DNA of 32,850 nt from Fibrobacter sp. (GTDB lineage Bacteria; Fibrobacterota; Fibrobacteria; Fibrobacterales; Fibrobacteraceae), in assembly GCA_017526585.1 (NCBI GenBank), contig JAFXRC010000048.1, forward strand, positions 1 to 32,850. The letters are read 5' to 3'. The notes below the pieces were generated by a model. That model did no database searches. It saw nothing but the letters and a program-made list of their open reading frames with translations, and was not told the DNA's origin. This document shows, piece by piece, positions 1 through 9,457 of this stretch (position 1 is its first letter; each line of letters opens with the position of its first letter). The translations under genes and the position numbers were made by a program.

Positions 1-651
1 GTGGCTTTCGAGTTCGCCAGTGATGAGGTTACGGACGATGATACCGCGAGCCTTGCCGTCGATCACGACGAGGTCCATCATTTCGCGGCGGGGGAACATC
101 TTCACCTTACCGGCGGCAACCTGGCGCATGAGAGCCTGGTAGGCACCGAGCAAGAGCTGCTGACCCGTCTGACCGCGGGCGTAGAACGTACGGGAAACCT
201 GCGTACCACCGAAGGAACGGTTGTCGAGGAGGCCACCGTATTCACGACCGAACGGAACACCCTGGGCCACGCACTGGTCGATGATGAGGTTAGAGTTTTC
301 GGCCAAGCGGTGCACGTTGGCTTCGCGAGCGCGGAAGTCACCGCCCTTCACGGTATCGTAGAACAGGCGGTAAACGGAGTCGCCGTCGTTCTTGTAGTTC
401 TTGGCAGCGTTGATACCACCCTGGGCAGCAATGGAGTGTGCGCGACGGGGGCTATCCTGGATGCAGAAAGACTTGACATTGTAACCAAGTTCGGCAAGGG
501 ATGCGGCGGCAGAAGCACCGGCAAGGCCAGTACCAACCACGATTACCGTGAACTTACGCTTGTTGGCGGGGTTCACGAGCTTGAGTTCGAACTTGTGCTT
601 GGTCCACTTTTCTTCGATGGAACCACCGGGGATTTTAGAATCAAGAATCAT
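1..651 (-). CDS. sdhA: Succinate dehydrogenase/fumarate reductase flavoprotein subunit (3' part cut by window edge)
   Basis: This encodes the N-terminal 217 residues of the FAD-carrying catalytic subunit that interconverts succinate and fumarate at the cytoplasmic membrane. A Rossmann FAD motif ([12 protein letters not shown], about residues 38-49) is followed by [12 protein letters not shown] with His72, the usual site of covalent FAD attachment. The reading frame runs off position 1, so the C-terminal two thirds, including the active-site Arg and His, are outside the window. An AAGGAG ribosome binding site lies 8 bases before the ATG. The gene follows sdhC by 17 bases and is surely co-transcribed with it; an iron-sulfur subunit is expected beyond the edge. 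In anaerobic succinate producers this complex runs mainly as fumarate reductase; that direction is inferred here. Confidence 0.95.
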   Translation of the reverse strand, partial: MILDSKIPGGSIEEKWTKHKFELKLVNPANKRKFTVIVVGTGLAGASAAASLAELGYNVKSFCIQDSPRRAHSIAAQGGINAAKNYKNDGDSVYRLFYDTVKGGDFRAREANVHRLAENSNLIIDQCVAQGVPFGREYGGLLDNRSFGGTQVSRTFYARGQTGQQLLLGAYQALMRQVAAGKVKMFPRREMMDLVVIDGKARGIIVRNLITGELESH

Positions 652-668
652 TAGTGGGCTCCTTAAAA

Positions 669-1514
669 TTAAGCGTTAAAAGAAACTTCGACGGTGCCGA
701 CAGAAGGAATCACGTAAGAAGTCTTGGCGGCTTCCTTGTCCTTCTTCATCTGTTCGTACTGCGGCTGGAGGCTGCGAGACTTTTCGATGAGGGCCTGGGT
801 ACCCGGCTGGTTAGCGAGGTAGAAGGCTGCAACGGCGGTGATACCGAAACCGAGGGCAACGATAACGCTGTAAGCGATACCGGCGATATCAATAATCGGG
901 GTCCACTTCTGGTGAGCAATGCCCATGGTCTGGAAGGCTGAAGAAATAGCGTGGAAGAGGTGCATACCGATCACGAACATGCTGACCACGTAGAATGCAG
1001 CCCAAGCCGGGTTAGCAAACATCTGGATGGTGGTGAGCCACATGTCGCGGACGATTTCACCTTCGGCATTCACATAGAGGTAGTGTTCGCCGAACTTGAG
1101 CATCATGAGGTGCTGCACGAGGAAGCCGAGAATGAAGAGACCGGACCAGATCATTGTGAAGGTCGCGAAAGTCTTCTTGCCCTTGCGAGCGTTGACTTCG
1201 TAGTCGATGCCACCGCGAGCCTTCTTGTTCTCGATCTTCAGCTTGATAGCAAGGAAGATGTGGAGAGCGAAAGCAGCCACCAGCACCAGTTCAACAAGAT
1301 AAATCATCTTGATCGGGAAGTGGAGCGGGTTGAATCCGGTCAGGAATTCGGTGTAGGCATTGTAAGACGCCTGAGCCGCGGCCTGATCGAAATTCAGAAG
1401 CTGGAAGTTACCACACATGTGGCCGAAGATGAACAGGGCGAGGAACGCGCCTGTGCATCCCATGATCTGCTTCTTACCAATGGAAGAGGTAAGATACTTG
1501 ACGATCCATTGCAT
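669..1514 (-). CDS. sdhC: Succinate dehydrogenase cytochrome b558 subunit
   Basis: A 281-residue, highly hydrophobic membrane anchor of the single-subunit, b558 type found in Bacteroidetes and Epsilonproteobacteria. About five membrane segments are visible (roughly residues 18-36, 70-92, 120-140, 165-190 and 210-235), with His residues in or near them (for example in IFGHMCGN and FLVQHLMM) that would ligate haem. It passes electrons between the quinone pool and the flavoprotein and iron-sulfur subunits. A strong AAGGAG site lies 10 bases upstream of the ATG; a second in-frame ATG starts two codons later. It is first of the two sdh genes seen here. The identity rests on the N-terminal pattern, length and linkage to sdhA. 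Confidence 0.93.
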   Translation of the reverse strand: MQWIVKYLTSSIGKKQIMGCTGAFLALFIFGHMCGNFQLLNFDQAAAQASYNAYTEFLTGFNPLHFPIKMIYLVELVLVAAFALHIFLAIKLKIENKKARGGIDYEVNARKGKKTFATFTMIWSGLFILGFLVQHLMMLKFGEHYLYVNAEGEIVRDMWLTTIQMFANPAWAAFYVVSMFVIGMHLFHAISSAFQTMGIAHQKWTPIIDIAGIAYSVIVALGFGITAVAAFYLANQPGTQALIEKSRSLQPQYEQMKKDKEAAKTSYVIPSVGTVEVSFNA

Positions 1515-1551
1515 TGAGTTGTGTCTCCTTGAGGGGGGTTATTTTTGAAAC

Positions 1552-2004
1552 TTAGAGGACGCAGCAAGCCTTGAGGCAGGGCATTTCGTAAGCGTAGCGT
1601 TCGTCTTCCTTGAACCAGAAGTCCAGTTCGCGCTTGGCGGATTCGGGGCTGTCAGAGCTGTGCACGACGTTTTCGGTCATGGAAGGAGCAAAATCGTAGC
1701 GGAGGGTACCGGGTTCCGCCTTAGCCGGATTGGTTGCACCGTTGATGGCGCGGACCTTGGCAATGGCATTTTCGCCGCCGAGCGCGAGCATCACGGACGG
1801 GCCCTTGGTCATGTAGGCTTCGAGTTCCGGGAAGAACGGCTTTTCCACGTGTTCGGCGTAGAAACCGCGAGCATCAGCAGAAGTCATCTGGTGCATCTTC
1901 ACGGCGCAGACGGAGAGGCCTGCAGCGATGTAACGGTCGATAATGCGTCCAATGAGGCCAGACTTGACTGCATTGGGCTTGATCATTGCAAATGTCATTT
2001 CCAT
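1552..2004 (-). CDS. ndk: Nucleoside diphosphate kinase
   Basis: This 150-residue cytosolic enzyme transfers the gamma phosphate of ATP to other NDPs through a phosphohistidine. The N-terminus MTFAMIKPNAVKSGLIGRI, the RAINGATNPAKAEPGTLR segment and the active-site NVVHSSDSPESAKRE with its catalytic His are all present, and the length is normal. A ribosome binding site AAAAGG precedes the ATG by about 8 bases; a second ATG two codons downstream is an alternative start. The C-terminus is unusually Cys-rich (CLKACCVL), which may reflect metal or redox sensitivity but has no assigned role. The gene has its own promoter in the 43-base gap downstream of the parvulin-like gene. Confidence 0.97.
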   Translation of the reverse strand: MEMTFAMIKPNAVKSGLIGRIIDRYIAAGLSVCAVKMHQMTSADARGFYAEHVEKPFFPELEAYMTKGPSVMLALGGENAIAKVRAINGATNPAKAEPGTLRYDFAPSMTENVVHSSDSPESAKRELDFWFKEDERYAYEMPCLKACCVL

Positions 2005-2035
2005 AGTAGGTACCTTTTTATTTGAAAGTGTTGAA

Positions 2036-2041
2036 AATATA
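2036..2041 (-). promoter_or_regulatory. Probable -10 box of ndk
   Basis: TATATT on the minus strand lies 31 bases before the ndk ATG, leaving a short leader that carries an AAAAGG ribosome binding site. No clear -35 element was seen. The box lies inside the short gap after the upstream gene. Confidence 0.4.
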
Positions 2042-2047
2042 GGATTT

Positions 2048-4000
2048 TTACTCTTCGGCTTCGATTTTCTTCATCAATTCATCGGCAAGTTTGCCGTTAC
2101 TCTTGATATTATCGACCAGCCATTGTGCCGATTCCTTGAGTTCGCTGTTCGGATACTTCTTAAGGAACTCTTCTAGAACGACCTGAGCACGGGTATTCAT
2201 ACCCAATTCTTCATTCAAAATGAACCCGCGGCTAAACATTGCCTTTTCCGCATTCGGTTTTTCAGGCCAAATGCTGTAGTAGGCATAATACCCCGCTTCA
2301 GCCTGTTTCGATTCATTGTTTTCGCTCTGGATAAGAGCCATTTCGTAAGTAGCCTTTTCAAGAAGGGAATCCACATCTGCGTAGGCAACCTGCAAGTCGC
2401 GATACTTTTCAAGCGCCGCCGTACGGTTGTCAGCCTTATAAAGGGAGTCCGCCTCTTTCAGCAAAACATCCGCCAACATTTCCGGTTTGTATTCAACCAC
2501 TTCAGGATTATACAAGTGAACCGTCGCAGAAGAATAAGCCTCTGCAGCTCTGCGGGCATTCTGCTTTTTCTTGAAATTCATACTGATTCGGGACTGGATT
2601 TCAGGAATGCAATCTTCGAGGTTTTTACCAAACGACTGCAAACGGTAGCCCATATAGTATTCATACTTGTAAAGGTTTTCCGGAATAGAATCATTCTTTT
2701 TCGAGGAATACTGTTTCAGGATATAGTCCCAACGGGTATCGCGAGCAATGGCCCTAAATTCCCAGCTATGGTTCAAGCGAGCTTGAACAGCAAGTTCCGC
2801 ATAGGTAAAGATACCCGCCCACATCGAAGTCAGGCGATCATGCATCGCCTTGTTGAGACGCATTCTACCGTATTCCTGATTGTAACGCAGAAGATCCTTT
2901 TCTGTGAACAACGGATTGCCATTCTTGGAAATCAAGACAAAAGAGGAATCCACATCAAAAAGTTCGCCCGCATTCAAACCGTTTTCGATACTCGTCTGAA
3001 CGCGTTCAAACGGTTTCAACTTGGAAGGTTCCTGAGACACCAGATAAAAACGATGATAGACATTTCCCTGGCTAGCCTTCAATGCCGGCGTAACAAAGCC
3101 AGGCTTTTTCCCTTCCAGAGTTGCAGCCAATTCAGGCACAATCCCAATTCCATAAGGCAACGCGAAGTCTTGCTTCACAAAGCCAACATAGCCGCTATCA
3201 GCCGCCGTTTTTGCATTCTGGCTAGAAGCAACTGCGAGCTGCTTGAACTGATCCAAAGAAACATTTTCTTCAAACAACTTCGCAAGAGAATCCGGATTCG
3301 AGCCCTGAATATGATAAACAACATAACCAGGAACCGTCATATACGAATCCTTATGTCGTTCATAATAGGCACGAGCATCGACCTTGGGAATCTCATTTAC
3401 AACGACCAGTCTATGTTCTTCGACTTGCTTAGAGACAGAATCTCTCAACTGCTGACGATATGTTTCAACGAATCGACCCCTAAGAGCCATCGTATCGGTC
3501 GGTGCAGCATGCTCCTTTAAATAAGCATTCCACTGTTCCTGATTTTTGAAGATATAATAAGACTCTGCGATTTTTTTACGAAGGGCATAATAATCCGAGA
3601 CCGAATCTTCTGCAAACAGAGACTTGTTTGCATCATAATAGCGACGCAAATCTTCGTCACTATACATGAGGCATTCCATCACATAAAAACGCTGGTAGAC
3701 CATCGTCAAAATGCGAGGTTCCAAGTCCTTGTACGCATCTTCCCACTCTTGTTTCAATTCCGGGTATTCAGAAAGGGCTCTCGACGTCAGCGCCGCTCTT
3801 GAATACAAATTGTCGTAAAGGAATTTTCCTTTATCTTTACCAACTTCTTCGCCGTTTTTAAGAAGCAGCTGATAGTCTTCTTGATAGACATTCTCTTTAT
3901 CGATACGAGCAAGGATTGTATCCTTGTCACCGATGCAGTTACAGCCGTTCAAAACAAACAGCGAAGCCAACGAAGCAAGAGCCAGAAGTTTTGCCTTCAT
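2048..4000 (-). CDS. Parvulin-like (PpiC/SurA-type) lipoprotein with C-terminal TPR-like repeats
   Basis: The 650-residue product has a lipoprotein signal ending in LNGC (lipidated Cys20), so it should sit in the periplasm on a membrane. Residues about 222-340 resemble a parvulin peptidyl-prolyl isomerase domain (VVYHIQ, FKQLAVASSQN, ADSGYVGFV, VTPALKASQGNVYHRFYLV), flanked by helical segments as in SurA/PrsA chaperones. The last 120 residues read as TPR-like helices (DSLYKADNRTAALEKYRDLQ; EFLKKYPNSELKESAQWL). A role in outer-membrane protein folding is inferred. The start at 4000 is chosen because AGAGGA lies 4 bases upstream; a TTG 27 bases earlier would spoil the signal peptide. The gene is visibly more A+T-rich than its neighbours. 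Isomerase activity is unproven from sequence. Confidence 0.75.
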   Translation of the reverse strand: MKAKLLALASLASLFVLNGCNCIGDKDTILARIDKENVYQEDYQLLLKNGEEVGKDKGKFLYDNLYSRAALTSRALSEYPELKQEWEDAYKDLEPRILTMVYQRFYVMECLMYSDEDLRRYYDANKSLFAEDSVSDYYALRKKIAESYYIFKNQEQWNAYLKEHAAPTDTMALRGRFVETYRQQLRDSVSKQVEEHRLVVVNEIPKVDARAYYERHKDSYMTVPGYVVYHIQGSNPDSLAKLFEENVSLDQFKQLAVASSQNAKTAADSGYVGFVKQDFALPYGIGIVPELAATLEGKKPGFVTPALKASQGNVYHRFYLVSQEPSKLKPFERVQTSIENGLNAGELFDVDSSFVLISKNGNPLFTEKDLLRYNQEYGRMRLNKAMHDRLTSMWAGIFTYAELAVQARLNHSWEFRAIARDTRWDYILKQYSSKKNDSIPENLYKYEYYMGYRLQSFGKNLEDCIPEIQSRISMNFKKKQNARRAAEAYSSATVHLYNPEVVEYKPEMLADVLLKEADSLYKADNRTAALEKYRDLQVAYADVDSLLEKATYEMALIQSENNESKQAEAGYYAYYSIWPEKPNAEKAMFSRGFILNEELGMNTRAQVVLEEFLKKYPNSELKESAQWLVDNIKSNGKLADELMKKIEAEE

Positions 4001-4043
4001 AAATCCTCTAAAGATGGTTTTCGACAATCAACCTACAAAAATT

Positions 4044-7000
4044 TTAGCCCACGAAGATACGACCGTTGCGGAACAGCTGCATCCACGGACCGTCTTCGCC
4101 CCAATCCTCCGGGTGCCAGGAGTACTGGCAGGTACGGAACACGCGTTCGGGGTGCGGCATCATCACGAGGGCGCGACCGTCTTCGGAGCAGAGGCCGTTG
4201 ATGCCGAACGGAGAGCCGTTCGGGTTCAGCGGGTAGCGTTCCGTGTAGTTATGGTTGCCATCGACATAGCGCAGCGCCACGAGATCCGTGTTGAGGCAAG
4301 CCTTGGCGGCTTCACGGTTAGCAAATTCTGCGCGACCTTCGCCGTGTGCAACGGCAATCGGGAGCACAGAGCCTGCCATGCCCTTGAGGAGCACTGCCGG
4401 AGTATCTTCGACCTTGAGCATGCAGAAACGAGCCTCGAAGCGTTCGGAGAGGTTCTGCACAAAGCGCGGCCAGTGCTTAGCGCCCGGAATCAAGTCCTTA
4501 AGGTTGGAGACCATCTGGCAACCGTTGCAGACACCGAGCGTGAAGGTATCCTTGCGGTTGAAATAAGCCTCAAATTCAGCGCGAGCCTTCGGGTTGAAGA
4601 GGATGCTCTTCGCCCAGCCTTCACCGGCACCGAGAACGTCACCGTAGCTGAAGCCACCGCAAGCGACGAGACCGTTGAAGTCCTTGAGACTTACGCGACC
4701 TTCGAGAATGTCGGTCATGTGGACGTCGATGGACTCGAAACCAGCCTTCTGGAAGGCGGCAGCCATTTCGAGTTCGCCGTTGACGCCCTGTTCGCGCAGG
4801 ATAGCCATCTTCGGACGGCTTGCATAGTCCTTGATAACCTTGGCGCTTGCAGCGAGATCGAACGTAACCTTCGGCGTGATACCCTTGTCAAAATAATCCA
4901 ACTTGAGCTTGTATTCGCTTTCGGCACATTCCGGATTATCGCGGAGGGCCGCGATGCGGCGGGTCGTGTCACTCCAGATGGCGCGGAGATCAGAGAGGCT
5001 CTCGGAATATGTGCTAATGCCCTGATCTGCGCTATAATCATTACATTGTCTTGCGCTATAATGAATAGTTAGAGTAAAATCGTTATTCGTTTTACCAATT
5101 AGAGAAACCGTATCACGGAGATCTAACCTCGTAAATTCATCTATAATGGCATCCACATCAGAATTTCTTACCTGAAGCACTGCACCGAGTTCTTCGTTGA
5201 AGAGGATATCGATAATGTTGCCATCGAGGGAATAGGCGCCGAGAGTCACACCCACATGACCGGCAAAGCACATTTCGGCAACCGTCGTGAAGAGGCCGCC
5301 ATCGCTCTTGTCGTGGTAAGCAAGGATCTTGCCTTCGGCATTGAATTTCTGGATTATCTTGAAGAAGGCGCGAAGTTCCTGGGCGCTGTCAACATCTGGA
5401 GCCTCATCACCAAGATTGTTGTAGACCTGTGCCGCGATAGAAGCGCCCATGCGGTTCTTGCCGTGCCCCAAGTCAACAAGCAGGAGGCTGGTACCACTAT
5501 CCTCCTTCAGCTGCGGGGTAAGCGTCTTGCGCACGTCGGCGCACGGAGCAAACGCACTGATGACGAGCGAAATCGGAGCAGTCACGCGGTGGCTCCCCTT
5601 GTCGTCCTGCCACACGGTGCTCATGCTCATGGAGTCCTTGCCCACCGGAATCGTGATGCCGAGATCCGGGCAGAGTTCCATACCGATAGCCTTCACGGCT
5701 TCGTAGAGGTCGGCGCCGTCGCCTTCGTAGTTCGGCGTAGCCATCCAGTTTGCGGACAAGTTCACGCGACCCATATCGGGCACGCAAGCAGCAGCCATGT
5801 TCGTAAGGGCTTCAGCCACCGTCATGCGGGCAGCGGCTGCCGGAGAAATCAAGGCAATCGGAGCGCGTTCGCCCATACTCATGACTTCACCTTCGTAAGT
5901 ATCAAGCGTTGCGCTGGTCACGGCGCAGTCGGCAACCGGAACCTGCCACGGACCAACCATCTGGTCGCGGCAAATCATACCCGTCACGGAACGGTCACCG
6001 ATAGAAATGAGGAACGTCTTGTCGGCGACGGTCGGGTTAGCGAGTACGCGGTGCGCCACATCCTTGAAGGAGGCATCGGCCGGAACCACGGTAGAGTTCA
6101 GCGGACGCTTCTGGCTCTTTTCGTTACGGATCATGCGGGGCGGCTTGCCGAGGAGCACGCCGAGCGGCATGTCAATCGGAGTCGTGCCGAAGTGCTTGTC
6201 AGTAAGCGTCAGGTGCTTTTCAGGGATTGCCTCGCCCACTACAGCGTACGGGCAACGTTCACGCTTACAAATCGCGTCGAACACGTCGAGTTTGTCGCCT
6301 GCAATAGCGATAACGTAACGTTCCTGGGATTCGTTACTCCAGATTTCGAACGGGCTCATGCCCGGTTCGTCGTTCGGCACGTTGCGGAGTTCAAACTTAC
6401 CACCGAGACCGCCATCGTTCACCAGTTCCGGGAAGGCGTTGGAAAGTCCACCTGCTCCCACGTCGTGAATAAAGGTAATCGGGTTTTCTTCGTCCATCGC
6501 CCAACAGCGGTCGATGACTTCCTGGCAGCGGCGTTCCATTTCAGGGTTTTCGCGCTGCACAGAGGCAAAGTCGAGAGATTCGTTACCGGCACCGTTCTGC
6601 ACGGAGCTTGCAGCACCGCCACCGAGGCCGATGAGCATCGCCGGACCGCCGAGCACAATCAGGTGGTCACCCGGGTCGATGTGGCCCTTCTCAATGTGCT
6701 GGTGTTTGATGTTGCCGAGACCACCGGCCAGCATAATCGGCTTGTGGTAACCACGGACTTCCTTGCCGTTCTGGGCATCGACTTCCTGTTCGAAAGTGCG
6801 GAAGTAACCGAGGATGTTCGGACGGCCGTATTCGTTGTTGAACGCGGCACCGCCCAGCGGGCCATCAATCATAATTTCGAGGGCGGAAGCAATGCGGGAC
6901 GGGCTACCGAAGTCCTTTTCCCACGGCTGGACTGCACCCGGAAGCTTGAGGTTCGAAACGCTGAAGCCCGTAAGGCCAGCCTTCGGCTTGGAGCCCTTAC

Positions 7001-7967
7001 CCGTTGCACCTTCGTCACGGATTTCACCACCACTACCCGTAGCGGCTCCCGGGAACGGAGAAATTGCCGTCGGGTGATTGTGGGTTTCGACCTTCATGAG
7101 GATATCAACTTCTTCGTTGTGGAAGTCGTACTTGTTAGTACGCGGATCGGCGTAGTAGCGGCCAGCAACAGCGCCCTTCATCACGGCAGCGTTGTCCTTG
7201 TAGGCGCTAAAAATGTTGGAGTTATGGAGTTCGTAGGTGTTCTTGATCATCTGGAACAGGGACTTATCCTGTTTGACACCGTCGATGGTCCATTCTGCAC
7301 CGAACACCTTATGGCGGCAGTGTTCCGAGTTGGCCTGCGCGAACATGTAAAGTTCAACGTCCGTCGGGTTGCGCTTGAGTTCAGTGAAGTTCTTGACGAG
7401 ATAATCGATTTCATCGGAAGAGAGTGCGAGGCCCATTTCCTTGTCAGCCTTCACGAGGGCGTCGCGACCCTGATCGAGCACCGGAATCACGTTCAGCGGA
7501 CGCGGTTCTTCCTTGCTGAAGAGAACTTCGAGCGAGGCGGTGTCAGCAAACACGGCCTGCGTCATGCGGTCGTGAATCTTGGCAGCAATCTGATCGCGGG
7601 CACCGGCAGGCACAGCACCTTCAAACTTCACGTAGTAAGCAATGGCACGTTCAATGCGCTTGATTGCCGGGAGGCCGCAAATGTGAGCGATATCGGTCGC
7701 CTTGGAGCTCCACGGGCTGATGGTACCCGGACGCGGGCACACCACGAAGAGTTCGCCTTCGAGAGGCTTGGGTTCGCGTGCCGGACCGTAGTGCAGCACC
7801 TTCTTCAAAGTTTCGGTTTCTGCATCGGTCAGGTCGGCGGACAGGTCCACCACGTGCAGGAATTCAGCGTAAACGGTAGCGACAGAAAGGCCTGCGCTCT
7901 TGAAATCGGAAGAAAGTTTCTGGAGACGGAAATCCGACAGAGCCGGCGTACCACGTAAAATGAGCAT
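4044..7967 (-). CDS. purL: Phosphoribosylformylglycinamidine synthase, large fused form
   Basis: This 1307-residue enzyme converts FGAR, glutamine and ATP to FGAM in the fourth step of de novo purine synthesis. All parts of the large, single-chain form are seen: N-terminal PurS-like domain, linker, FGAM synthase core ([41 protein letters not shown]) and a C-terminal glutaminase ([12 protein letters not shown] with the nucleophile Cys, and [10 protein letters not shown] with the His-Glu pair). Length matches the roughly 1300-residue family norm. A GAGG site lies about 9 bases before the ATG. Residues about 929-980 come from an A+T-rich patch with a small in-frame duplication (see findings). 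It stands alone, with a 235-base leader region upstream. Confidence 0.98.
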   Translation of the reverse strand: MLILRGTPALSDFRLQKLSSDFKSAGLSVATVYAEFLHVVDLSADLTDAETETLKKVLHYGPAREPKPLEGELFVVCPRPGTISPWSSKATDIAHICGLPAIKRIERAIAYYVKFEGAVPAGARDQIAAKIHDRMTQAVFADTASLEVLFSKEEPRPLNVIPVLDQGRDALVKADKEMGLALSSDEIDYLVKNFTELKRNPTDVELYMFAQANSEHCRHKVFGAEWTIDGVKQDKSLFQMIKNTYELHNSNIFSAYKDNAAVMKGAVAGRYYADPRTNKYDFHNEEVDILMKVETHNHPTAISPFPGAATGSGGEIRDEGATGKGSKPKAGLTGFSVSNLKLPGAVQPWEKDFGSPSRIASALEIMIDGPLGGAAFNNEYGRPNILGYFRTFEQEVDAQNGKEVRGYHKPIMLAGGLGNIKHQHIEKGHIDPGDHLIVLGGPAMLIGLGGGAASSVQNGAGNESLDFASVQRENPEMERRCQEVIDRCWAMDEENPITFIHDVGAGGLSNAFPELVNDGGLGGKFELRNVPNDEPGMSPFEIWSNESQERYVIAIAGDKLDVFDAICKRERCPYAVVGEAIPEKHLTLTDKHFGTTPIDMPLGVLLGKPPRMIRNEKSQKRPLNSTVVPADASFKDVAHRVLANPTVADKTFLISIGDRSVTGMICRDQMVGPWQVPVADCAVTSATLDTYEGEVMSMGERAPIALISPAAAARMTVAEALTNMAAACVPDMGRVNLSANWMATPNYEGDGADLYEAVKAIGMELCPDLGITIPVGKDSMSMSTVWQDDKGSHRVTAPISLVISAFAPCADVRKTLTPQLKEDSGTSLLLVDLGHGKNRMGASIAAQVYNNLGDEAPDVDSAQELRAFFKIIQKFNAEGKILAYHDKSDGGLFTTVAEMCFAGHVGVTLGAYSLDGNIIDILFNEELGAVLQVRNSDVDAIIDEFTRLDLRDTVSLIGKTNNDFTLTIHYSARQCNDYSADQGISTYSESLSDLRAIWSDTTRRIAALRDNPECAESEYKLKLDYFDKGITPKVTFDLAASAKVIKDYASRPKMAILREQGVNGELEMAAAFQKAGFESIDVHMTDILEGRVSLKDFNGLVACGGFSYGDVLGAGEGWAKSILFNPKARAEFEAYFNRKDTFTLGVCNGCQMVSNLKDLIPGAKHWPRFVQNLSERFEARFCMLKVEDTPAVLLKGMAGSVLPIAVAHGEGRAEFANREAAKACLNTDLVALRYVDGNHNYTERYPLNPNGSPFGINGLCSEDGRALVMMPHPERVFRTCQYSWHPEDWGEDGPWMQLFRNGRIFVG
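5028..5062. repeat. In-frame direct repeat inside purL
   Basis: The 11-mer tgcgctataat occurs at 5028-5038 and 5052-5062, exactly 24 bases apart, so the encoded protein repeats an eight-residue unit (YSARQCND then YSADQ). It lies in a locally A+T-rich part of the gene. Confidence 0.7.
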
Positions 7968-8136
7968 TATTAACCTCAGTTGAGTTTATTTTTTTACAGA
8001 GGCAAAGATAGAAAAAAACTCCCAGTCCCCTCCCCATCGTGGCGCAAGCGCCAACCTTACGACTCAACCATGCAGACATGCATGTCTCGCGGCATTCGTC
8101 TTTAAAGGTTGTGGCCGACGCTTTATTTCCTTTCAT
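7968..8136 (-). promoter_or_regulatory. purL upstream/leader region with palindromes
   Basis: This gene-free stretch holds a perfect 14-base palindrome agacatgcatgtct (8074-8087), a perfect hairpin tggcgc-aa-gcgcca (8040-8053), and, on the mRNA-sense strand, a G-rich tract with runs of 4, 4 and 3 G just before a run of T. A TATCTT-like -10 box can be picked near 8010. The arrangement could be a regulated leader for purine control, but no known riboswitch fold was recognised. Confidence 0.35.
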
Positions 8137-8169
8137 AAAAAAAACACGACTCTTTTTTAGAATCGTGTT
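8137..8169 (-). terminator. Rho-independent terminator after the 8203-8763 gene
   Basis: On the minus strand AACACGA (8163-8169) pairs with TCGTGTT (8143-8149) around a 13-base loop, and the second arm runs into eight T (8137-8144). It ends the two-gene unit of small membrane proteins. Confidence 0.85.
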
Positions 8170-8202
8170 GCATTTTGCCGTAACTTATTGAAAGACAATT
8201 AA

Positions 8203-8763
8203 TTAGCGCTTTTTGCCCTTCTTGCCTTTTTTGCCCTTGGCGGCCTTGGCGGGCTTCTTCGGTGCCGGAGCTTCTTCCACAGCCTCTTCACCTTCTTCGC
8301 CTTCCGCTTCCTCGATTTCTTCGCCCGGATTGCCGACGAGAGCGTTCACGTTCACAGAAACGAGGTCTGCAAGAGACTTGACTTCGGTCTTCTTGTCGAC
8401 TTCGACCTTGGAGAACTTGGAAACGATGTAGTAGGCACCCGTCGCTTCAAAGCGGCGAGTCAGGTTTGCGATGCTCATGGAGCCCTTGGTAGAGGGGAAA
8501 TACTTGGCTTCGAGACGAGCCTGATCCTGGGAGGTCTTCACGGTCTGCACCGTTTCAGTGGCAAGGTTCCAGACATTCTTGTTCGTTTCGATGGAATTGT
8601 TCACATATTCCACAATCTGGGAAGCACCCTTAAAGGACTTTGCGGTAGTCTTGTCGTAGTGTTCCGTCGCCTGGGAAACATAGCTACCCTTCTGCATCAA
8701 AAGGGTCACCAGCAACAGCACCACAACCGCAGCAAGAGCAATGGAAATCGTTTTGGTATTCAT
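8203..8763 (-). CDS. Small membrane-anchored protein with acidic then Lys-rich tail, function unknown
   Basis: I do not recognise this 186-residue protein. It has one N-terminal hydrophobic segment (about residues 6-23), so the bulk is probably outside the cytoplasmic membrane or facing the periplasm. The middle is polar and helical. The C-terminus is strongly charge-segregated: an acidic block (GEEIEEAEGEEGEEAVEEA) is followed by a basic block (KKPAKAAKGKKGKKGKKR). An AAGGAG site lies 8 bases before the ATG. It follows the similarly built 8777-9334 gene by 13 bases and ends at a strong terminator, so the two form one transcription unit. They share length and layout and may be partners or distant paralogues. 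Confidence 0.7.
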   Translation of the reverse strand: MNTKTISIALAAVVVLLLVTLLMQKGSYVSQATEHYDKTTAKSFKGASQIVEYVNNSIETNKNVWNLATETVQTVKTSQDQARLEAKYFPSTKGSMSIANLTRRFEATGAYYIVSKFSKVEVDKKTEVKSLADLVSVNVNALVGNPGEEIEEAEGEEGEEAVEEAPAPKKPAKAAKGKKGKKGKKR

Positions 8764-8776
8764 AAATCATTACTCC

Positions 8777-9334
8777 TTATTCAAAGTGGAAGGGAGCCGG
8801 AGCTTCCAGCTTAAAAGTTTCAGCCATATTGTAGTTAGCGAGAGCCTTGTAGTCGCTGGACTTGAGCTTACCCTTGGCAAACGTGAATGTGGCAACGCAG
8901 TTCTTACCGCAAGCCACTTCCTTCACGCCACCTTCGTCCTTGAGCAGGAACTTGTCGGCAAGTCCGGCCTTTTCGGAAATGGAGCTCTGGGCCTGGGTCG
9001 GAATGCCTGCGGCTTCATACATGTAGGAAAGTTGTTTGAATCGGGCATCCCTGTCGCCTTCGATTGCCTTGACCGCAGCATCAAAAGCGGCTTCGGTCTT
9101 TGCAGTCGTAAGAGTTGCATAGACCAGACGCCAAGCCATGCCGTACTGGTCCACGGACTTCCACTGTTCCTGAAGAACGCCATTGGATTTTTCGAGATAA
9201 GCACCCACCTGTTCGTTCACAGATTTCTGTGCCTGATCATTATAGCCGCCCTTCAGCACCATCATCAAAGCAAACAGGCCGATAATGAGCACGATGTCTG
9301 CAATCAACAGAATTTTGAATTTCTTTTTATCCAT
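8777..9334 (-). CDS. Small membrane-anchored protein, function unknown
   Basis: A 185-residue protein with a short basic N-terminus, one membrane segment (about residues 8-27) and a helical, soluble remainder. Near the end CGKNC provides two closely spaced Cys that could form a disulfide if the domain is periplasmic. No family is recognised. AAGGA lies 6 bases before the ATG. It is the first gene of a two-gene unit with 8203-8763, whose protein has the same size and layout (N-terminal anchor, then a helical stretch). That suggests they act together, possibly as a complex, but this is inference from layout only. Confidence 0.7.
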   Translation of the reverse strand: MDKKKFKILLIADIVLIIGLFALMMVLKGGYNDQAQKSVNEQVGAYLEKSNGVLQEQWKSVDQYGMAWRLVYATLTTAKTEAAFDAAVKAIEGDRDARFKQLSYMYEAAGIPTQAQSSISEKAGLADKFLLKDEGGVKEVACGKNCVATFTFAKGKLKSSDYKALANYNMAETFKLEAPAPFHFE

Positions 9335-9444
9335 AAGTATCCTTTTGCAAGTTTTTGCATATAGAATTTACTTTCTAATTTACAAAAAACAAACAAACTT
9401 TTGAAATTTTTAGCGATTTTTACAGAAATATACCCCTTTTTTAG

Positions 9445-9450
9445 TATATT
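9445..9450 (+). promoter_or_regulatory. Candidate -10 box, probably for a leaderless mRNA
   Basis: TATATT ends 7 bases before the ATG at 9458, and the bases between (acagcct) hold no ribosome binding site. Confidence 0.45.
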
Positions 9451-9457
9451 ACAGCCT

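Noticed and set aside
1..1517. Long plus-strand open frames opposite sdhA and sdhC
   Set aside because: Their translations show no family motif and lie exactly opposite well-conserved genes.
1552..1575. CCVL at the end of nucleoside diphosphate kinase, resembling a eukaryotic CaaX prenylation box
   Set aside because: Bacteria lack the matching prenyltransferases, so it is most likely chance.
5256..7958. A 900-codon open frame on the plus strand, antisense to purL
   Set aside because: It lies wholly opposite a certain purL gene, its translation has no recognisable domain and is rich in His, Arg and Val as expected from reading G+C-biased codons backwards. It is a shadow frame.
7864..8136. 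A 90-codon minus-strand frame running from the terminator into the start of purL
   Set aside because: It overlaps purL out of frame, begins within the U-tract region of the terminator, and the peptide shows no similarity or bias typical of a gene here.
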